From an uncultured Bacilli bacterium (GTDB lineage: Bacteria; Bacillota_I; Bacilli_A; RF39; UBA660): a DNA stretch of 33,110 nucleotides. Below are positions 19,254 to 29,373 of the stretch, in pieces. The notes under the pieces are model-generated. The model worked only from the letters and a program-made list of their open reading frames with translations, had not been told where the DNA came from and did not search any database. The stretch's first letter is position 1. Each line of letters begins with the position of its first letter. The DNA is taken from positions 1 to 33,110 of the forward strand of contig CANRGD010000008.1 in NCBI GenBank assembly GCA_947630105.1, read 5' to 3'. Made by a program: the position numbers and the translations under genes.

Positions 19254-22200
19254 TTAAGTTTTATCATTATAAGTAAGTTGAACAGCTTTTTCAGCCGTTA
19301 AAGTTGATCCAGAATAAGATATTTCAAATTTTTTAGCTGTTGATTTATAAGTATTAATAATTAATCCTGATGCATCTTCAGCTAAAGTATTATCAATAAC
19401 AATTTTAGTTTTATCTACACTGCTTTCTTTATCAGCTAAAAATATTGAACTAACTTGTAAGGTTGCTTTTTCTGAAGGGGCATGAGCTTTAATATTGATA
19501 AATGTAGCATTTTTAGCTGGTGTTAAATATAAATCATTTTGATTTACTCTCAAAGTTGTACCTGCCTTAATTTTATTAATAGTTATAAATGTTTTAGCAT
19601 TAGTTTTATCATAGAATAAATTTCCTATAACGGAAGAGCCAGCTACTTGAGATTCAGTATCACTCATACCATCTACTGTTTTATTAAATTCAATGTAAGT
19701 AGCAACATTGGCATTAAACTTATTATAAAATAGTGTAGTTGTAGGTTCTTCTATTTCATAATATATGATACTGGCAAAACTACTATCTTCGTCTTCAATA
19801 GAATATTCTGACTCATCGGATCTAAATTTTTTCTGCTTAACAGTAATTACATGGTGTGGTGATTTATCACCTATTTTTTTACCAATAATTTTTATTTCAT
19901 CAAATAATACACCTTCAGCTGCAATAACTATTTCACCTTCAATAGAACCCTTTATTTCTTTAGATCCAGATTCAGAACCAATTAAAGTTACAGGACGAGA
20001 AATAGTTAAAATATTTTCAAGAGTAATTTTATTTTTTACAACTATATATTTTTTATTACTATTAGTTAGAGCATTATTTAATTGAGTTTCATCACTTACT
20101 ACATCAACTGTACTATCATCATATGATGCTGTATATTTAGCTATATAAGAAGTACTTGTAGTAGGAATTTTAATTTGGCCCGTTGGATATTCATGACCAT
20201 CAGTAGAGCTCCAACTTGAAACATTAAATGTAGCAAGATTATCTTTATATTGAGTTATAGTACCAGCATTTTTAGGTTCAGGCAAATACTCTTCATTAGA
20301 ATCTTTATCATAGTACATTCTATAAGAACAAGGGGCCTGCGTTATAGTTCTATCTGCAGAAAAGGTAACTTCAATCCATCTATTTTTAATATCAGGATTT
20401 AAGAAATAATGTTTAACATCATTATATGTAGGATCAGCTTCTAAAGTATCTGAAAAATATGTATCTCCACTAAAATTACCTGCATATTTAGTAACTTTTT
20501 GAATTGTTACTTTTTCAGCTTTTGAAGTCTCATCTCTAGTTACATTGACAGTAGAATTATTTCCAGCTTTAACTAAAGGTTTCATATATTTCTCACTAGC
20601 ATATTTTAAATTAGTTCCTGTAAATGAACCATTACCTTTAACTAAAACACCCTCTTCTGTAACATTATTAAAATCAACTTTATCAACTATTACAGATGCA
20701 CCAGCTTCTACCGTTAGAGCAGATTTTGAACCAGTCAAATTTAAGTTATTAATATTAATATTATTACCTTTAATATCAAATATAGTCTCAATACTATTAC
20801 CTGTTAAAGTATTAATTTCTTTAGTTGAAGATGATTTAATAGTAATATTACTTCTTGTAATATCATGTTGCTGTTTAACAGCAAAACTAGTACCTATATC
20901 AATATTTTTTATACTATCATTAGTTAAAGCCTTTTTTAATTGTTCTTCATTCATAACAATAGCACTTTCTGTTTTAAAATTAAAAGTATAAACTAGTGAA
21001 GCTAAATCATTGGATAATTTTACAGACTTAGCTAAATTTTCAAAACTTAAAGTAAATTGTTTATTATCTATAGCCATATTATTTAAGGTTTCATCCTCAG
21101 TAGCTAAAGCTGTGGTAAACACTTTTGTTAATTTTGATTTAATTTTTTCTTTTAATTGTTCTGTCTCTGCAAGACTTTCTTTAGTAAATTTTTCACTATT
21201 TCCATCTATATCAAAAGTTATACTACCAATTTCTTCTTTATTAAGAATATAGGCAATTGTTCCGGCTAAAACATCTTTCAATTTGCTTATTTTTATATCA
21301 TAATCTTTAACTTCAATGATAATATTATTACTAGCAACTTTAAATTCTAATTTATCATCATAATTAGGTGAAAGCGAACTACCATCATTTTTATTTAAAT
21401 CAGCAATTACATCTTTTACAAATTCAGATTCATTAATTGTATAATGAGCTTTTAAAGTAATTTCAGAATTTAAAGGAGTTTTTTCTAAAGCAAATTTTTC
21501 CCCAGTGGCTTTATCAATCCAATATTCATCAAAAGTGTGATAAGCAAAATTAGCAATATCAGTTACTTTATTAGTATTAATTAACTCACCCTTATATTGT
21601 TGATCAATTACTTTTTTTAAAGTACCAGTATTATTAAAATATTCGAAAGTAACATTATAATAAGGTATAAAAACAAAATCAGAAGAATAATCAATAACTA
21701 CTTCATATGGTAAATAATTATTTTTATTACCATCAAAATCTATTTTATAACTAATTTTATTAGTATCTTCTTTCAATTTAATTAATACTGTTATGAATCC
21801 ATTAGTATAATCAGTTTTACTAGGTGTTACAGCGTTCATCCAAAGGCCTTTTTCATTCTTAAATTGAACAGTCCAGTTATTAATATTTTCTTTTCCTACT
21901 TTATCTGCGGTTGGTCCGAATACTTTTAAAGCAACATAATATCCCGTGTCATCTTCAAAGCCGGCTTTACTAACTTTCTGTTGCTTTACAGAGCCTGTTA
22001 ACTTATAGTTAGCATTTGCAGAAGTTGCTGTTAAAAGAGGTGTTCCTGCTTTTTCAAAACTATAGCCCCATTCTTCTAATTGTTGTTTATCTTCTTTAGA
22101 AATATAGCCTGAATCAGTTGTAGTTTCGCTTCCTGTAGCAAGAAAGACATTTGTACTACTAGAAACTTCTTGGAAGTTTAATCCACTCCAATCAACTGTC

Positions 22201-24086
22201 AAAGTATAGGGAGCATATTCTTTTTTCTCACCATCTATATCAATAACAATATCAAATGTTTTGTTACTATCGTTAGGATGTAAATGTTTTAATACATATA
22301 TATCATTAGAAGTATCAAAATCACTACCAGTTGCAGTTTTATCTTCAGTACTATTATCTTTAGAATGAACAATTTTAACAGTTGTACTATTTTGTTTAGC
22401 TATATTAGTATGGATAGTAAATGCTAAATAATATCCAGTCTTAGCTTCACCACTGAATGGTGTTTTATTATCTTCAAATTTGTCAATAATAGGAATTAAG
22501 CCATTTACTTTTACTAAATTAGGATTAGTATCAGCTACAGTAAAGTTGGTTTTATAACCATCTTTAAGTACCCACCCATAATCATCTTTTAATTTTGTTT
22601 TAATACTTTCCTCACTAGATATATCTTTTACAGTAATAAGGGAGTTTTTCACAAAAGTTACTTCACTATAATCAACTGTATATTCAACTGGTAAATATTT
22701 ATTACTATTACCATCATTATCAATTGTAAGTGTAAATTTGCACTTTTCTTTATTACCAGCTTGTGCACATTTATCATCTAACTTCTTCATTAAACCAATA
22801 GAACTATCTGTATCAAAGGCTGAAGCAGTGATTATTGTTTTATCATCAGTAATAGTTACTCCACTTTTTTTAGCTGCAAATTCTTTTTCACCATCCATAG
22901 CAGTTAAAACTAAGGAGAAGAAATATCCTTCAACATCAGCTTTATCAAGGCCATTATATTTAGTTTTTTCTTGGAAAATACTACCCTTTAATTTATATGT
23001 TTTATCATTTTCTTTAGTTAATGTTAACTTATCAAAGCCATCAACTTCTCTGTTACCAACAAAACTAAATGATTCATTAATTAAATCAGCAAAAGTTTTA
23101 TGATCTTTAGCTTCCTTATTTAAAGATTCTAAATCTATTTTCATACCTGAATCTTCTTGAAATTTTAACCTACTATAATCAATAGTATATGTTTTAGCGG
23201 CATACTCTTTACCACTACCATCAAAATCAATAGTAATAGTTATTTTTTTATCACTATCTTTTGTATCAGGATCAACAGAATATAATAAAGCTATGCCAGC
23301 TTCATCAGCTGTTGTTACATCAAAATTATCATAGGTAAATTCTTTTTCTGTTTTGGCACCTTTTACTTTTATTGTTGTTTTTGTCTTAGCTGTTGCTCCA
23401 GGTACTTTTAAAGCAAGGGCAAAATAATATCCTGTTTTTTCTTCTGTATTAAATACATTGTCATTTAGTGTGGTAGTTTTTAATAATAATCCTTCTAAAT
23501 ATTTAACTTCATCAGTTGAATCAGTAGAAATTTCTAGATCTTGTTTGCCAAGTTTAGTAAAATATTTTTTTATAACTTCTTTATATGTAGTATCAGTATT
23601 AGCAATTAATTCTACTTTAGAAGGTGTTTCTTTAGCAATATAATTATAATCTATATAACGTATATCAATTTTATTTTTATTATTATCTAATTTTAATTCA
23701 GTATTTCCAACTACTATATTTTTTGAAGGGACTTCCCAACCTATTGGAGCCCAATTAGCATCATATTTTCTTTTTATCATATTAATTGTCATTTTACCAT
23801 AAATTTCATCGGCTGTTACTTTTGTTGCTGCATCAGGACCTTTTTCTCCATCATTAACAGTTGTATTTATACTTTTTGCTGCTAACATTATATCTTGTGT
23901 TGTTAATTTATGAGCTGAAGTAAATACATAGTTACCAATAATATAAGCAGACTCTGCATCTTTATTATATTTTTCTATTTCATTACCTAATTCATTTAAA
24001 GTCATTTCTTTAGCAAATACTGGTGTTATTGATGATAACAGTATTATAAATAAAAAGGCTAATAATTTTTTGAGATTTTTTATCAT
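19254..24086 (-). CDS. Large secreted/surface repeat protein (1610 aa)
   Basis: Signal peptide MIKNLKKLLAFLFIILLSSITPVFA; repeated DxDG-x(4)-Y...YTxDYSxLxF modules; InlB-B-like segment; beta-helix-like Asn/Ile-rich segment. Confidence 0.8.
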   Translation of the reverse strand: MIKNLKKLLAFLFIILLSSITPVFAKEMTLNELGNEIEKYNKDAESAYIIGNYVFTSAHKLTTQDIMLAAKSINTTVNDGEKGPDAATKVTADEIYGKMTINMIKRKYDANWAPIGWEVPSKNIVVGNTELKLDNNKNKIDIRYIDYNYIAKETPSKVELIANTDTTYKEVIKKYFTKLGKQDLEISTDSTDEVKYLEGLLLKTTTLNDNVFNTEEKTGYYFALALKVPGATAKTKTTIKVKGAKTEKEFTYDNFDVTTADEAGIALLYSVDPDTKDSDKKITITIDFDGSGKEYAAKTYTIDYSRLKFQEDSGMKIDLESLNKEAKDHKTFADLINESFSFVGNREVDGFDKLTLTKENDKTYKLKGSIFQEKTKYNGLDKADVEGYFFSLVLTAMDGEKEFAAKKSGVTITDDKTIITASAFDTDSSIGLMKKLDDKCAQAGNKEKCKFTLTIDNDGNSNKYLPVEYTVDYSEVTFVKNSLITVKDISSEESIKTKLKDDYGWVLKDGYKTNFTVADTNPNLVKVNGLIPIIDKFEDNKTPFSGEAKTGYYLAFTIHTNIAKQNSTTVKIVHSKDNSTEDKTATGSDFDTSNDIYVLKHLHPNDSNKTFDIVIDIDGEKKEYAPYTLTVDWSGLNFQEVSSSTNVFLATGSETTTDSGYISKEDKQQLEEWGYSFEKAGTPLLTATSANANYKLTGSVKQQKVSKAGFEDDTGYYVALKVFGPTADKVGKENINNWTVQFKNEKGLWMNAVTPSKTDYTNGFITVLIKLKEDTNKISYKIDFDGNKNNYLPYEVVIDYSSDFVFIPYYNVTFEYFNNTGTLKKVIDQQYKGELINTNKVTDIANFAYHTFDEYWIDKATGEKFALEKTPLNSEITLKAHYTINESEFVKDVIADLNKNDGSSLSPNYDDKLEFKVASNNIIIEVKDYDIKISKLKDVLAGTIAYILNKEEIGSITFDIDGNSEKFTKESLAETEQLKEKIKSKLTKVFTTALATEDETLNNMAIDNKQFTLSFENLAKSVKLSNDLASLVYTFNFKTESAIVMNEEQLKKALTNDSIKNIDIGTSFAVKQQHDITRSNITIKSSSTKEINTLTGNSIETIFDIKGNNININNLNLTGSKSALTVEAGASVIVDKVDFNNVTEEGVLVKGNGSFTGTNLKYASEKYMKPLVKAGNNSTVNVTRDETSKAEKVTIQKVTKYAGNFSGDTYFSDTLEADPTYNDVKHYFLNPDIKNRWIEVTFSADRTITQAPCSYRMYYDKDSNEEYLPEPKNAGTITQYKDNLATFNVSSWSSTDGHEYPTGQIKIPTTSTSYIAKYTASYDDSTVDVVSDETQLNNALTNSNKKYIVVKNKITLENILTISRPVTLIGSESGSKEIKGSIEGEIVIAAEGVLFDEIKIIGKKIGDKSPHHVITVKQKKFRSDESEYSIEDEDSSFASIIYYEIEEPTTTLFYNKFNANVATYIEFNKTVDGMSDTESQVAGSSVIGNLFYDKTNAKTFITINKIKAGTTLRVNQNDLYLTPAKNATFINIKAHAPSEKATLQVSSIFLADKESSVDKTKIVIDNTLAEDASGLIINTYKSTAKKFEISYSGSTLTAEKAVQLTYNDKT

Positions 24087-24108
24087 TTTTCTATTTCCCT
24101 TCTAATAA

Positions 24109-25494
24109 TTAATTATAATATATTGGAACATTATTTATTGTAGTTCCATCTTGTAAGTGAAGACTAGCTGTTTTTATATTTGAATCTATTGTTACTTCAG
24201 TAGTATAGATATATTGTTTAAATGGTTTGGTTACACCATTATAAGTTATAGCAACATAATCTTTAAAGGCACTGCCATTTCTTGTTACAGATATCGAATA
24301 TTGAAATATTCCTGTTAATTCTTTCAATGCCGTTAAAGTTATAGCATAACTTGCTGGTTTTTCACTAACTGTTATTGTTATACTAGCTGTTTTGCCTCCA
24401 TCATTCGTTTTAACTGTTATTATTGCTTGGCCTACTCCATTAGCTCTTATATTTCCACTACCATCTACTGATACAATCTCAGAATTATTACTACTCCATG
24501 TTACATCTTTATTACTAGCATTACTAGGATTTATATTAGCTGTTAATTTTTTTGTATCTCCTATATACATGGTATTGCTACCACTAATACTTACATTAAT
24601 TACATGTACAATTGATGGAGAAGCAGGAGGTGATGAAGTATTAGGTTTACTATTACTACTATTATTATTTGTTTGAGGTTTATTTGTATTATTACTTTTA
24701 GCTTTTATAGTTATTTTATATGTAGCTGTTTTACCATTTTCTGTGGTTACTGTAATTGTTACAGTACCTTCTTTTAAGCCTTTTACAGTACCGTTTTCAT
24801 CAACAGTAGCTATAGAATTGTTACTACTTTTCCAAGTAACTTTTTTATTAGCAGTAGCTGGTTCTATATTGACAGTTAATTTAATAGTACTTCCTACGTT
24901 AACAGTAGTTGCACCAACTATACTAATACTAGTTACTGCTGTTTCTTCCGTTACTGTCACTATACAACTAGTTTTATATTTTCCATCTTTAGTCTTAACA
25001 GTAATTGTTGCAGTACCACTTTTTAAAGCTTGAAGCTTACCATCTTTATCTACTGTAACAATATTTTCATCACTTGAGTCCCATATTAAATCTTTTACAT
25101 CATATCCAGCTAATATTTTTGTTACTTTTAACATTTTTATATCATCAGGGGCTAAAGTTAAACTAGAATAATTTAATTTTAGCTCAGTAGTTGATTTAGA
25201 CCATTTAGCTTTTAAAGTCATATTTTTAGTAACTTTAGTATTAAAATCATATATTTTTTTATTATAATACCAACCTACAAAAGTATAACCTTCTCTTTTT
25301 GGATTAGTTGGTTTTTCTATTAAAGAATTTTCTTTTACTACAATAGAACTAACTTTACTCCCTCCATTACTATCAAAAGTAATTTTATACTCTTTACTGG
25401 TACAAGACTTTAATAATATTAAAATAATAGCTGCAATAATTAATATAACTAAAATTATTTTAAAAATTAGTGACTTTTTATTTTTTACTTCCAT
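24109..25494 (-). CDS. Membrane-anchored surface protein with an InlB-B (Flg_new) repeat and Big_2 Ig-like domains
   Basis: N-terminal TM; YKITFDSNGGSKVSSIVVKENSLIEKPTNPKREGYTFVGWY; repeated V(T/S)W(K/S)S(S/N)...TVKGLKEGTVTITVTT. Confidence 0.85.
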   Translation of the reverse strand: MEVKNKKSLIFKIILVILIIAAIILILLKSCTSKEYKITFDSNGGSKVSSIVVKENSLIEKPTNPKREGYTFVGWYYNKKIYDFNTKVTKNMTLKAKWSKSTTELKLNYSSLTLAPDDIKMLKVTKILAGYDVKDLIWDSSDENIVTVDKDGKLQALKSGTATITVKTKDGKYKTSCIVTVTEETAVTSISIVGATTVNVGSTIKLTVNIEPATANKKVTWKSSNNSIATVDENGTVKGLKEGTVTITVTTENGKTATYKITIKAKSNNTNKPQTNNNSSNSKPNTSSPPASPSIVHVINVSISGSNTMYIGDTKKLTANINPSNASNKDVTWSSNNSEIVSVDGSGNIRANGVGQAIITVKTNDGGKTASITITVSEKPASYAITLTALKELTGIFQYSISVTRNGSAFKDYVAITYNGVTKPFKQYIYTTEVTIDSNIKTASLHLQDGTTINNVPIYYN

Positions 25495-25790
25495 TTTTTA
25501 CTCCTTTAAACATATCTAAATATACTCTTAACTTCCTATTATATAATTTAGTGTATCATATAAATATTTTATTTTCTACAATTTTCGACAAAAACATTTT
25601 ATAAATATTAGTAATAAGAATTTTTTGATTTTGCTTGAAATTTTTTTAACTTAATATAAAAAAACTAGAGTAAGCTTACTTTAATTACAATTATTCTAAT
25701 ATATTATACTGCTTTATTTTGTATGCACAATGTACTGCTAATTAAATATTTTGTTAATTGCTTTATCTTATTTCCATATTATAAACTAAA

Positions 25791-26021
25791 TTAAACTAAG
25801 CAACCATCAATTTTAGTATATTTAAAATTATATGTTCCTGTATTGACTCCCTGATTGCAAGAGTTTTGTAAAACTTCTAAAAAAGTTTGATCTCCATGTC
25901 CCCCAGCTTTCCAACAGCGCATAGTAGCTCCATCAACAGTTACTTTACCTGAATCATAAAAATGATCTTTTTCTAAATCAACTACTTTTTCTTCTACTGC
26001 TGTAGCCATAGTTACAACTTT
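25791..26021 (-). pseudogene. Class B PBP transpeptidase fragment between the SXXK and SXN motifs
   Basis: FKVVTMATAVEEKVVDLEKDHFYDSGKVTVDGATMRCWKAGGHGDQTFLEVLQNSCN, then unrelated GVNTGTYNFKYTKIDGCLV and stop; continues in frame from the 29374-30297 fragment. Confidence 0.8.
26011..26021. repeat. Candidate attachment-site core copy 1 (GTTACAACTTT)
   Basis: Identical 11 bp at 29396-29406; located at the split PBP reading frame. Confidence 0.75.
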
Positions 26022-26091
26022 GAACGTGACGACTATTTTAAGACCAAAATAAAAAAATTATAAATAATATAACTTTTTTATAACTTTTATC

Positions 26092-27366
26092 TTAATCTTT
26101 TAATGCTGTTATAGGTAGTACAATAACACCGTCATCTCTTGTATAAATAGCATTAGATAAACCACATATAACAACTAGTGTTTTTGGTGGAATGCCACCT
26201 TTTTCTTTTATAGCATTACTAATTCTAGTTAAGTTAGTTGCAGCTTCTTCAATTTGATTGGCACCCAGTTTTATTTCAAAGGCAGCATAAGAACCATCTT
26301 CAAATTCAATTACGGCATCAAATTCATTACCATCGTAATCTTGATAATGAAATAAATTCCAATTATTTGCCTCAGCATATATTCTTAAATCTCTTTCAAC
26401 CATTGCCTCAAAAAAGAAACCAAATGTAAGTAAATCATTAATACATTTATCAACTGTCATATTAAGTAGGGAAGTCGCAATAGAGGGATCTACAAAATGT
26501 CTTTTTTCCATTTGTTTAACTCTCATACTACTTCGAATATTTGAATTAAATGGTAGTTGATTTTCAATTAAATATAATTTGCTTAAATCATTTAAATATT
26601 TATTAATAGTTTTAACATCTATATCTAAATTATTAACTCCTTTTATATCTTCTTTTAGTTTAGCAATAGATGAAGTAGTAGATTCATTGCGAGAAAGACT
26701 TCTAAGTAAAAGCATCATTTTATTTAAGTCTCTTTTAGTATTACTAATTCTATCTATATCCATATCAAGTATCTCTTTAATATACTCTTTAGGTAATTTA
26801 ATTGCTTCATCAAATGGAACATCAATACTGCCTGGAAATCCTCCTCTTAATACTAATTTTATAATATCTTTTAAATTAACATCACGAGTTTTTTTACTTT
26901 TAACCTTATTATTATAGATATCTTTTATAGAAACATCTCCTGTAGAATCACCTGATTCATATAAACTCATAGGATACATTTTTAATTTTTTAATTCTGCC
27001 AGCACCAGAATGCTTAATTTTAGCTTGTTTTTCTTTAGGTAAGACAGTAGAACCTGTTAATATAAATTTTCCTTTTACGCCATCTTCATCACATTTATAT
27101 CTAGTAGCATCCCAAATTTCTGGAACTTCTTGCCACTCATCAATAAGTCTAGGATTTGCTCCTTCAAATATTAAAGATATATCAGTTTCTGCTAATGTTC
27201 TATTTTGGTAATTACCACTAGGATCCATAAGTAAAAATTCGCTTTTAGCCTGTTTTCTTCCAGCCCAAGTTTTCCCAATCCATTTAGCACCTACAATATT
27301 TACTGCTCCATATGCTTTTAAACTAGCTTCTATTTCTTTATCAATTAATCTAGGTCTATATTGCAT
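26092..27366 (-). CDS. AAA ATPase with DUF4143-type C-terminus
   Basis: Walker A GAKWIGKT, Walker B-like RLIDEWQ, FILTGS; C-term GNEFDAVIEFEDGSYAAFEIKLG. Confidence 0.82.
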   Translation of the reverse strand: MQYRPRLIDKEIEASLKAYGAVNIVGAKWIGKTWAGRKQAKSEFLLMDPSGNYQNRTLAETDISLIFEGANPRLIDEWQEVPEIWDATRYKCDEDGVKGKFILTGSTVLPKEKQAKIKHSGAGRIKKLKMYPMSLYESGDSTGDVSIKDIYNNKVKSKKTRDVNLKDIIKLVLRGGFPGSIDVPFDEAIKLPKEYIKEILDMDIDRISNTKRDLNKMMLLLRSLSRNESTTSSIAKLKEDIKGVNNLDIDVKTINKYLNDLSKLYLIENQLPFNSNIRSSMRVKQMEKRHFVDPSIATSLLNMTVDKCINDLLTFGFFFEAMVERDLRIYAEANNWNLFHYQDYDGNEFDAVIEFEDGSYAAFEIKLGANQIEEAATNLTRISNAIKEKGGIPPKTLVVICGLSNAIYTRDDGVIVLPITALKD

Positions 27367-27461
27367 TTTACCAACTCCTTATATACATATATATTATAAT
27401 ATATTATAATTATTTTGTCTATTTATTGGATTAAATTTGCATAATTTATTGGATGATATTT

Positions 27462-29198
27462 TTAAATTTCAGTGGATGATTTTTTTAAATAAACATTATA
27501 AGTAAATTTGTTAGAGGGAGATTTTTTTCTTTTACATTCAAGGGTATTTATTATTTGCTTTTCTAAGTATAAAGGAGCTTCTTTTAATAACTCATTTAGA
27601 TAGTTAGATCCTTTAGGGTGAGGAGTTAGTATTCCACTTAAATTTAAATATATATCAAGGTTTATATTATACCTATTATTATCTATTTTAGATACAATTA
27701 TTTCATCTACAAAATTCCTTACAAAATCTTCTATAAAATCACTATTTAACTCTTCTATAATAGATGATTCTAGTTTATCTTTATTAGTACTTTGTTTTAA
27801 AAGTTCTATTTGTTTATATAGCTCTTCTTTTCTTTTATTAAATATTAATAGCTTATTTTCTAAATTTTTAAATTGATACTTTAAAGATTCTTTTTTTAGT
27901 TCTTTATTGATAAGCATATCTATAAGAAAATTTTTTTTATCTTCAATATTTTTAATACTTTTATCTATTTCTTTTAATTCTTTAGTATATTGATTATTTT
28001 TATCAATATTATTATAAAGTGTTAGCATACTCTCTATTATTACTTTACTATTTGGTAAAATGTTATTCATAATTTGTTTTATGATATTATAAAGATCTAT
28101 TTCAGCAATAATTGGGGAGGTGCAAGCATTAAGTCCTTGTTGTAAATACATTCCACAACTCCAAGTAGGTCTATTTTTTCTTTTACTTCCATGACTTCTT
28201 TGAAAATGAACATTATGTTCCTTACAATAAATTTTGGAACTAAAAGGATATTTTAAACTGCCAAAATATGTACTTTTATTACTTTTATTTTTAGTTCTAA
28301 TAGACAATATTTCATTTGCTTTCTCCCATAATTCTTCAGTTACAATTGCTGGAACAATATCAGGTGCTTTATATATAATTTGCTTTTCTTCAGCTATTTT
28401 AATTCTTTTTTTAGTTCTATAATCTATTGTTTCAGTAGTTCTTCCTCTATAATATCCTTTATATTTAGGGTTTTTAATAATTCTTTTTAAAGTATCTTTA
28501 TCATACATATTTCCATTTTTATTAGAAAAACCTAAGTCTTTTAATTTCTTTGATAATTTATAAAAACCATATTTACCACTTGCATATAATAAAAATACCT
28601 TTTTAATAAATTTTGCTTCAGCAACATCTATTATTAATTTACAATTTTCTTTTTTATATCCCGTAATATTAGAAGAACCTAAAACATGTCCATTTTTTAT
28701 TGCTTCTCTATGACCAAATTTTACTCTAGAAGATAACTTTTTAGATTCATCTTGAGCTAAATTAAACATAATATTTAGAATTAATTCTGAATTAGAATCA
28801 AATGTATTTAAGTTTTGATTTTCAAAATATATTCCAACATTATTTTCTTTTAAAATTCTAATATAATGAATACTATCTTCTAAATCTCTTGCAAAACGAG
28901 AAACTTCTTTAGTAATAATTAAATCAAATTTTGCTTTTTTAGCATCTTCAATCATTCTTTTAAAACCAACTCTTTTTTCGACTCTTACCCCTGATATACC
29001 TTCATCAATATATCCATCAACATATATCCACTTAGGTTTTTCATTTATATAATTTTTATAATAACTTAGTTGATTTTCTAAAGAATTTAATTGAACATCG
29101 CTATCAGTAGAAACTCTTGCATAAAATACTACTTTAAGTGGTAAATTAAAGATTTTTTCTCCATTCATTAATAATTTAGATATATCATTAAAGTTCAT
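27462..29198 (-). CDS. Large serine recombinase, intact (578 aa)
   Basis: YARVSTDSDVQLNSLENQL; TKEVSRFARD; recombinase domain; KNPKYKGYYRGR; Cys/His zinc-ribbon-like segment; C-terminal coiled coil. Confidence 0.92.
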   Translation of the reverse strand: MNFNDISKLLMNGEKIFNLPLKVVFYARVSTDSDVQLNSLENQLSYYKNYINEKPKWIYVDGYIDEGISGVRVEKRVGFKRMIEDAKKAKFDLIITKEVSRFARDLEDSIHYIRILKENNVGIYFENQNLNTFDSNSELILNIMFNLAQDESKKLSSRVKFGHREAIKNGHVLGSSNITGYKKENCKLIIDVAEAKFIKKVFLLYASGKYGFYKLSKKLKDLGFSNKNGNMYDKDTLKRIIKNPKYKGYYRGRTTETIDYRTKKRIKIAEEKQIIYKAPDIVPAIVTEELWEKANEILSIRTKNKSNKSTYFGSLKYPFSSKIYCKEHNVHFQRSHGSKRKNRPTWSCGMYLQQGLNACTSPIIAEIDLYNIIKQIMNNILPNSKVIIESMLTLYNNIDKNNQYTKELKEIDKSIKNIEDKKNFLIDMLINKELKKESLKYQFKNLENKLLIFNKRKEELYKQIELLKQSTNKDKLESSIIEELNSDFIEDFVRNFVDEIIVSKIDNNRYNINLDIYLNLSGILTPHPKGSNYLNELLKEAPLYLEKQIINTLECKRKKSPSNKFTYNVYLKKSSTEI

Positions 29199-29213
29199 AA
29201 ATTCTCTCTTTCT

Positions 29214-29339
29214 TTATTTTAAATTTTTTATTAGGAGTTCATTTGCTTTTTGAAAAGTTATCTCATCAATAATATTTTTTTCATATAGTTTTCTATTTAT
29301 AATTATTTTAATAGTTTGTATAAAATTTTTATTATTCAC
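29214..29339 (-). CDS. 41-aa SHOCT-like microprotein upstream of the recombinase (GTG start, not in the ORF track)
   Basis: MNNKNFIQTIKIIINRKLYEKNIIDEITFQKANELLIKNLK; GGTG 7 nt before the start. Confidence 0.5.
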   Translation of the reverse strand: MNNKNFIQTIKIIINRKLYEKNIIDEITFQKANELLIKNLK

Positions 29340-29373
29340 AATTAATCACCAATATATATTATGATAGTGTATT

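Noticed and set aside
24109-24720. Short repeated ATTACTA/TTATTATT tracts in the Big_2 protein gene as tandem repeats for phase variation
   Set aside because: They correspond to Asn/Ser-rich linker codons (NNTNKPQTNNNSSNSKPNTSS) without a uniform repeat unit.
19765-25033. Plus-strand ORFs (61-148 aa) opposite the surface-protein genes
   Set aside because: They lie antisense to long, confidently coding minus-strand ORFs, have hydrophobic low-complexity translations and no convincing SD; they are best explained as mirror ORFs.
25660-25690. AGTAAGCTTACT palindrome next to an A/T tract as a terminator
   Set aside because: Only about a 4-bp stem can form once a loop is allowed; not enough support to call it.
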